From Chloroflexota bacterium (lineage in GTDB: Bacteria; Chloroflexota; Dehalococcoidia; Lucifugimonadales; CATQGZ01), in contig JAQBTI010000062.1 in assembly GCA_027624995.1 (NCBI GenBank), positions 1-10,026 of the forward strand: 10,026 nt of DNA, read 5' to 3'. This document shows, in pieces, positions 7,201 through 10,026 of this stretch (the stretch's first letter is position 1; the number at the start of each line of letters is the position of its first letter). The notes below the pieces were generated by a model. The model saw nothing but the letters and a program-made list of their open reading frames with translations, did not search any database and was not told the DNA's origin. The position numbers and the translations under genes are program-made.

Positions 7201-7818
7201 CGCGAGCCCCTGAATGCTGTCGAGGAACTCGGAGCTCAGCTCTGCGTACGCACCCCGACGATAGCCACCTGAAGACGCGTTCCACCCGTGGAACAGGGAA
7301 GGGAAAAAGAGAGTGGCCATCGCCGAAACGAGGTAGATGAGCGCGGTCGTCAGGTCGAGCCAGGCCATGAAGATGAAGAGTCCGATTGGGGCGACCATCG
7401 CGACGATGAACTGTGCCAGGTACTCGCCGAAGTAGCTCTCGAGCTGGTCGACCCCTTCTACGAGGGACACGAGCAGATCACCGGACCGCTTCTGATCGAG
7501 GGTTCCCGGACCAAGCTCGATGGCCTTCGAGTAGACCTGCCGGCGCATCCTCACCTGTACGGCAAGCGCCGCCCGGTGGCCTGTGGTCTCTTTGATGTAC
7601 TGGAAGAGCGCCCGCAGGAAGATGGCCGCTACGATGGCGGAGACGGCGAATATGACGTCCCCGGAGGGTTCCCCGCGTATCACCAGGGCCAGAGCATAGC
7701 CGGATAGCGCGAGTCTGGTTACGCCAGCGACGCTGGCAAGAAGTCCGAACACAACCGCGAGGGCGAGCATCCATCGGTAGCCCTCGGTAAAAGAGAAGAG
7801 TCGCCAGTTGAAGTACAA
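4240..7818 (-). CDS. fused full-length ABC exporter, CydD-CydC-like
   Basis: This 1192-residue single polypeptide is arranged membrane domain, ATPase, linker, membrane domain, ATPase. Half 1 (about 1-310) has membrane helices and the CydD-like motifs EGVDQLESYFGEYLAQ and GLATLKAFGQ. ATPase 1 has Walker A GPSGAGKS (370-377), LSGGQ (474), Walker B ILILDE with E499, and H530. A Pro/Ala-rich linker spans about 580-615. Half 2 carries RRSGDIMSLVTADIETIE, like CydC. ATPase 2 has GRSGAGKT (982-989), LSGGQ (1086), VLVLDE with E1111, and H1142. Both ATP sites look intact. CydDC exports cysteine/glutathione for cytochrome bd assembly; no oxidase gene is nearby, so general peptide, lipid or drug export is equally possible. 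I chose TTG 7818, with GGGAGG 8 bases upstream. The longest frame's TTG at 7863 lies at the predicted transcription start and has no ribosome site. It converges on the methyltransferase gene. Confidence 0.9.
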   Translation of the reverse strand: MYFNWRLFSFTEGYRWMLALAVVFGLLASVAGVTRLALSGYALALVIRGEPSGDVIFAVSAIVAAIFLRALFQYIKETTGHRAALAVQVRMRRQVYSKAIELGPGTLDQKRSGDLLVSLVEGVDQLESYFGEYLAQFIVAMVAPIGLFIFMAWLDLTTALIYLVSAMATLFFPSLFHGWNASSGGYRRGAYAELSSEFLDSIQGLATLKAFGQSGPRGEFLAEKARNVYRSTMAILAANQATTGVTWLGITAGAAVALGWGALRVEDGSLALTTLLVVVMLGVEVFRPLRELTSLYHRGMLGAASAEAVFDLLDSKPEVEDTGTASGVPETLEPTLELRDVTFQYPARDSAALQDVSFKIDAGETVAVVGPSGAGKSTLVWLFLRFFDPSRGAVLIGGRDQTELPLSAIRQQIAVVTQDTYLFHGTVAYNLRFGNPNATQDELDEAARAANALDFIRDLPQGFDTVIGERGIKLSGGQRQRIAIARALLKDAPILILDEALSSVDAENEAIIQEALDRLMEGRTTLVIAHRLSSVINADRTLVLEAGRLVEEGKHKDLVAGDGAYSRLMEAQIEAGIEDVAATAADRVSIVTAPKVPSASPGPVAKPSDVPPIPWTTIFGRLLDLTRPMLWMLVATFVLGVLRVLVLIGVGVVGALIVRQLVQGESLTGYLIALGVLGALTPLLHWWESWVAHDMAFRLLAEMRIEIYNKLDKLAPAYLVKRRSGDIMSLVTADIETIEFFFAHTIAPAFVALLIPVAVLVTVAAIQWPLALILLVFLVFVAYTPFQARKTLDSLGFESREQLGEVNAHMVDGVQGIREIVAFSQAEQRLDEVEANHRRFGEYRLRFLKHLSAQRILIEMANGLGGLSVLAAGAYFESRGDLSAEILPLLTIIALSSFIPVSEVAQVAKQLADTLGSSRRVFAVHDEPVPVTDGPGVMDGDKKIGGAVEFGTVGFRYEPGLRQALSGVNFSTEPGQRLALVGRSGAGKTTAAHLLLRFWDPESGEIDLDSERLPDFTLDELRNSIALVAQDTYLFNNTVRTNLLLAKPGATEKEMVHAAQQAAAHEFITALPDGYDTRVGERGFQLSGGQRQRIAIARAFLKNAPVLVLDEATSHLDAVSEGLVHRALARLMEGRSSLVIAHRLSTVRDADIIVVLDEGRVVEQGASDELLASGGAYSQLVAAQVTSQRGGL

Positions 7819-7867
7819 GCTTCCAGCCTCCCGTGAGCGTCTGCGATTCTTTTCTGAAGCCAACGGG

Positions 7868-7896
7868 AGTGTAATCGTGGCTCAATGCGCCGTCAA
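7868..7896 (-). promoter_or_regulatory. sigma70-type promoter of the ABC exporter
   Basis: On the minus strand, TTGACG (7896-7891) is followed by a 17-base spacer and TACACT (7873-7868). The expected transcription start is near 7861, which leaves a leader of about 43 bases before the TTG at 7818. This spacing excludes the longest-frame start at 7863. The motif is a 5/6 match at -35 and a 4/6 match at -10. Confidence 0.55.
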
Positions 7897-7945
7897 CGAC
7901 GGGCGGCGCATCGGTGCGGTCGCATCGGGCCATCTGTTTTCGTAG

Positions 7946-7966
7946 GGGCGACCCGCCGTGTCGCCC
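7946..7966. repeat. GC-rich palindrome between the divergent promoters
   Basis: GGGCGAC, the loop CCGCCGT and GTCGCCC form a perfect 7-bp stem, within a longer stretch beginning GTAGGGGCG at 7942. From memory this resembles a class of dispersed intergenic palindromes in Chloroflexota-like genomes, which I cannot verify here. The 9-mer GTAGGGGCG recurs at 9488-9496 and includes the stop codon of the amidase gene. Confidence 0.5.
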
Positions 7967-7987
7967 GGCTTCTTCCGTCAACCTCGT

Positions 7988-8016
7988 TTGACACTCCCGC
8001 AGGGCGGGAATACGAT
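7988..8016 (+). promoter_or_regulatory. sigma70-type promoter of the amidase gene
   Basis: A perfect -35 TTGACA (7988-7993) is followed by a 17-base spacer and TACGAT (8011-8016), a 4/6 match at -10. Transcription should begin near 8023. The spacer holds a perfect inverted repeat CCCGC-AGG-GCGGG (7996-8008), a possible operator or simply GC-rich chance. The ribosome site AGGAGA (8051-8056) follows, 7 bases before the ATG. Confidence 0.6.
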
Positions 8017-8063
8017 TCCGCCTGCCAACCCTTCACAGCCTAACGACGACAGGAGAACCCACG

Positions 8064-9491
8064 ATGCCGACGACCGACCAGCTCGGGTTTATCGACGCGA
8101 CCGCCCAGGCAGAGATGGTAAGAAACGGAGACGTAACTCCGGCCGAGCTCGTTGAGGGTGCGATCGAGCGTATCGAGCGGCTCAACCCTGCCCTCAACGC
8201 CGTCATCACGCCCATGTACGACGAGGCGCGCGAGGCCGCCACCCAGCCCATTCCGGACGGGCCTTTCTCCGGCGTGCCGTTCCTGGTCAAGGACTTCCTC
8301 GCCGAGTACGCCGGGGTCCGGTTCACCGAGTCGTCGGCCTTTCTGGGAGACTTCGTGCCCGACGAGGACACCGAGCTGGTGAAGCGCTGGAAGCGGTCCG
8401 GTCTGATTGCCGTTGGGAAGACAAATCTGCCGGAAATGGCAGTCGGCGCGACCACCGAGCCGGTCAGGTTCGGTCCCACCCGCAATCCGTGGGACACCAG
8501 CCGGACGCCGGGCGGTTCGAGCGGCGGAGCGGGTGCCGCCGTCGCATCCGGCATGCTGCCCATGGCCCACGGCAACGACGCGGGAGGCTCGATTCGCATA
8601 CCCGCGTCCTGCTGCGGCGTTTTCGGGCTAAAGCCGACACGCGCCAGGAACCCTCTTGGCCCACACTATGGGGACATGATGAGCGGGCTCGTCGCCGAAC
8701 ACGCGCTGACCCGGAGCGTTCGGGACTCCGCGGCGTTACTGGACGCCACGTCCGGGCCATCGGTCGGCGACCCGTACTGGGCCCCGCCGCCGGCGCGGCC
8801 CTTCGCTCAGGAGGTCGGGGCAGACCCCGGGAAGCTGCGCATCGCGTTCGCCACCCAGACTCTCCTGGGGACGCCCATGCACCAGGACTGCGTGGACTCA
8901 GTCCTGGACGCCGCCACCCTCTGCGCCGGCCTGGGCCACGAGGTCGTCGAGGCGGCGCCGTCTGTAGAGGCCGAGAAGCTGTGGGAGACCTTCACCACCA
9001 TCATGTCCGCGGGCTTCGGATGGGCGGTGGCGGACTGGACAAGACGCCTGGGCCGGGAGCCGGGCGAGGGCGATCTGGAGCCCTTTGTCGCGGCCTTCGC
9101 CGAGACGGGACGGAGCATCAGCGGAAGCGACTACCTGCTCAAGGTCCAGGAGATGCACCGACTCTCTCGGCAGATCGGCCGGTTCTTCGAGGACTTCGAC
9201 GTGTGGCTGACGCCTGCCCTGGGCATGCCGCCCGTGCCGCTGGGAACCCTGGTGTACGCGGGCGGCGATCCCTTCGCCCACAGGCGCAAGACCGCCGAAT
9301 TCGCTCCCATCACCTACGTGGCGAACCTCACCGGCCAGCCCGCGATGTCGGTGCCCCTGTTCTGGAACGGCGATGGGCTTCCCATAGGGACGCACTTCAT
9401 GGGAAGGTTCGGGGACGAGGCGACGCTCTTCCGCCTGGCGTCACAACTGGAGGCGGCACGCCCCTGGTCCGACCGGCGGCCGCCCGTGTAG
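8064..9491 (+). CDS. amidase (amidase signature family)
   Basis: This 475-residue cytosolic hydrolase cleaves carboxylic amide bonds using the Ser-cisSer-Lys triad of the amidase signature family (GatA, FAAH, 6-aminohexanoate-cyclic-dimer hydrolase). The predicted triad is K76 in VPFLVKDF, cis-S152 in GGSSGG, and nucleophile S176 in NDAGGSIRIPAS. The 24-residue gap between the serines equals that in FAAH. The N-terminal helix GDVTPAELVEGAIERIERLNP (22-42) and the C-terminal TGQPAMSVPLFWNGDGLPIG are family-typical, and the length is normal. GatA is unlikely because no gatB or gatC is adjacent. PALGMPPVPLG near residue 390 recalls the NylA-like/broad amidase branch. The start is ATG with AGGAGA 7 bases upstream and a good promoter. 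It is divergent from the exporter and probably monocistronic, with palindromic repeats starting 37 bases after its stop. The natural substrate cannot be read from the sequence. Confidence 0.93.
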   Translation: MPTTDQLGFIDATAQAEMVRNGDVTPAELVEGAIERIERLNPALNAVITPMYDEAREAATQPIPDGPFSGVPFLVKDFLAEYAGVRFTESSAFLGDFVPDEDTELVKRWKRSGLIAVGKTNLPEMAVGATTEPVRFGPTRNPWDTSRTPGGSSGGAGAAVASGMLPMAHGNDAGGSIRIPASCCGVFGLKPTRARNPLGPHYGDMMSGLVAEHALTRSVRDSAALLDATSGPSVGDPYWAPPPARPFAQEVGADPGKLRIAFATQTLLGTPMHQDCVDSVLDAATLCAGLGHEVVEAAPSVEAEKLWETFTTIMSAGFGWAVADWTRRLGREPGEGDLEPFVAAFAETGRSISGSDYLLKVQEMHRLSRQIGRFFEDFDVWLTPALGMPPVPLGTLVYAGGDPFAHRRKTAEFAPITYVANLTGQPAMSVPLFWNGDGLPIGTHFMGRFGDEATLFRLASQLEAARPWSDRRPPV

Positions 9492-9527
9492 GGGCGCCCT
9501 CCAACAAGGATGGCGGTTTGCGGAAGT

Positions 9528-9598
9528 CCCCTCTCCCTCTGGGAGAGGGCTAGGGAGAGGGCTAGAGCCTGCCCTGAGCCTGTCGAAGGGGTGAGGGC
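9528..9598. repeat. palindromic repeat copy 1, interrupted
   Basis: CCCTCTCCC-TCT-GGGAGAGGG (9529-9549) is a perfect 9-bp stem with a 3-base loop. The motif closes with GTGAGGGC at 9591-9598, as in copy 2, but here about 37 extra bases separate the hairpin from that end. The extra part includes a tandem duplication of GGGAGAGGGCTA (9541-9552 and 9553-9564) and a separate 20-base element. It lies 37 bases after the amidase stop and could also act as a terminator hairpin. Confidence 0.75.
9571..9590. repeat. dispersed 20-base element nested in repeat copy 1
   Basis: GCCCTGAGCCTGTCGAAGGG sits inside the first palindromic repeat. I recognise the core CTGAGCCTGTCGAAGG as a short element scattered through intergenic DNA of many environmental bacteria; its mobility mechanism is unknown to me. 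The surrounding duplication suggests it arrived by insertion. Confidence 0.6.
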
Positions 9599-9665
9599 CG
9601 TCGGGGTCGTCGCCGGATTCGCGAAAGACACGCCTTCAGCCTATCGCCGCTGTACCCCTCTTACC

Positions 9666-9699
9666 TCCTCTCCCTCTGGGAGAGGATTGAGGTGAGGGC
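9666..9699. repeat. palindromic repeat copy 2, uninterrupted
   Basis: TCCTCTCCC-TCT-GGGAGAGGA (9666-9686) is a 9-bp stem with the same loop as copy 1. It is followed by TTGAG and GTGAGGGC (9692-9699). It has the same orientation as copy 1, about 137 bases away. It ends exactly at the base before the stop codon of the small minus-strand ORF, where GTGAG-GG-CTCAC (9692-9703) forms a further small palindrome. Confidence 0.7.
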
Positions 9700-9837
9700 T
9701 CACCACTTCATCACTTCCATCTCCTCGGGGGCCTTGCGCGAAAGCCCGGTCAGGTGGCCGTCGTTGGCCATCCTTTGCTCCAGGTGGAGCTCAGTGGCAG
9801 TGCTCGGCGGGGTCATCAGCAGAGACCTTCTTACCAT
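9700..9837 (-). CDS. small 45-residue hypothetical ORF
   Basis: The minus-strand ATG at 9837 opens a frame of 45 codons ending in TGA at 9702-9700. It begins MVRRSLLMTPPSTATELHLE and ends in EEMEVMKW. A GAGG ribosome site lies 5 bases upstream. The start is 7 bases after the stop of the IPTL-CTERM-like gene, so the two could be cotranscribed and translationally coupled. Codons are GC-rich at the third position, as in the confirmed genes. The product is charged and helical-looking, with no signal peptide. I do not recognise it. It may be a genuine small protein, or the stump of a longer gene cut off by the palindromic repeat that directly follows its stop. Confidence 0.4.
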   Translation of the reverse strand: MVRRSLLMTPPSTATELHLEQRMANDGHLTGLSRKAPEEMEVMKW

Positions 9838-9844
9838 GACTGCC

Positions 9845-10026
9845 TCACCCAGTGGCGTGCTTTCGCACAGGTCGGCGTAGTCGCCACGCCACCGCCGCCG
9901 CCATCAGCACGACAAGGGCGATCAGACCCCACTGGGAGATGCCCGGAATGGGGGTCGGCTCGCAGACGTCGGCGATGCCGTCGCCGTCGGCGTCCTCCTG
10001 GCCGGGGTTGGCGGAGCCGGGACAGT
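9845..10026 (-). CDS. exported protein C-terminus: TSP3-like repeat and IPTL-CTERM-like tail (partial)
   Basis: The last 59 complete residues of a larger protein are visible; its 5' part lies beyond the right edge. Reading inward, CPGSANPGQEDADGDGIADV followed by CE is a thrombospondin type 3-like calcium-binding repeat (DxDxDG). A short linker PTPIPG leads into ISQWGLI, a hydrophobic segment (ALVVLMAAAVAW) and the basic tail RLRRPVRK. This arrangement of Pro, then (T/S)xxWG, one membrane helix and an arginine cluster matches the IPTL-CTERM class of C-terminal sorting signals, thought to be processed by an exosortase-like system. The protein is therefore probably secreted and held or sorted at the cell surface. 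It ends in TGA at 9847-9845. The tail was easy to miss because the start lies outside the window. Confidence is high for the domain reading and unknown for the overall function. Confidence 0.8.
   Translation of the reverse strand, partial: CPGSANPGQEDADGDGIADVCEPTPIPGISQWGLIALVVLMAAAVAWRLRRPVRKHATG

Noticed and set aside
8489..9553. 354-codon plus-strand ORF overlapping the amidase in another frame
   Set aside because: It is Arg/Gly-rich, typical of a plus-one shadow of a GC-rich gene; the amidase frame holds the whole catalytic triad.
9692..9880. 62-codon plus-strand ORF starting in repeat copy 2
   Set aside because: It starts inside a repeat, lacks a ribosome site and lies opposite two minus-strand frames with better coding signals.

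Overview
The window is GC-rich and looks like accessory chromosome from an uncultivated bacterium, most likely a Chloroflexota member of the SAR202/Dehalococcoidia type. This placement is an inference. It rests on the Thr-Pro-rich lipoprotein, the dispersed palindromic repeats, the IPTL-CTERM-like surface protein and the fused ABC exporter. No phylogenetic marker gene is present. No tRNA, rRNA, CRISPR array, transposase or phage gene was seen.

Layout. (1) Positions 1-292 hold the 3' end of an unrecognised gene on the plus strand. It converges on (2) a Thr-Pro-rich lipoprotein on the minus strand (410-1123). The last beta-strand region of that protein is cut off by one in-frame TAA and continues in frame to 338. 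(3) At 1395-4164 lies a compact plus-strand cluster: a Cys-rich radical SAM enzyme of the MJ0619/Tes-like (COG1964) group, then a START/SRPBCC protein with zero gap, then a class I SAM-dependent methyltransferase overlapping it by 38 bases. This is the most interesting block and reads as one unit for modifying a hydrophobic, possibly lipid, or metalloid-linked substrate. (4) A very large minus-strand gene (4240-7818) encodes a fused full-length ABC exporter whose halves resemble CydD and CydC. (5) A 245-base divergent region carries two back-to-back sigma70-type promoters, one for the exporter and one for (6) an amidase-signature hydrolase (8064-9491). (7) Positions 9528-9699 hold two related palindromic repeats, one interrupted by a second dispersed 20-base element. 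(8) On the minus strand at the right edge are a 45-codon ORF (9700-9837) and, 7 bases upstream of it, the C-terminus of an exported protein with a calcium-binding TSP3-like repeat and an IPTL-CTERM-type sorting tail (9845 to the edge). Neither had been called as an ORF.

Three promoters were read by eye (lipoprotein, exporter, amidase). All are TTGAC(A/G), a 17-base spacer, then TA(N3)T, which suggests ordinary housekeeping expression. Two have a short inverted repeat inside the spacer. The exporter promoter also moves that gene's start 45 bases downstream of the longest ORF.
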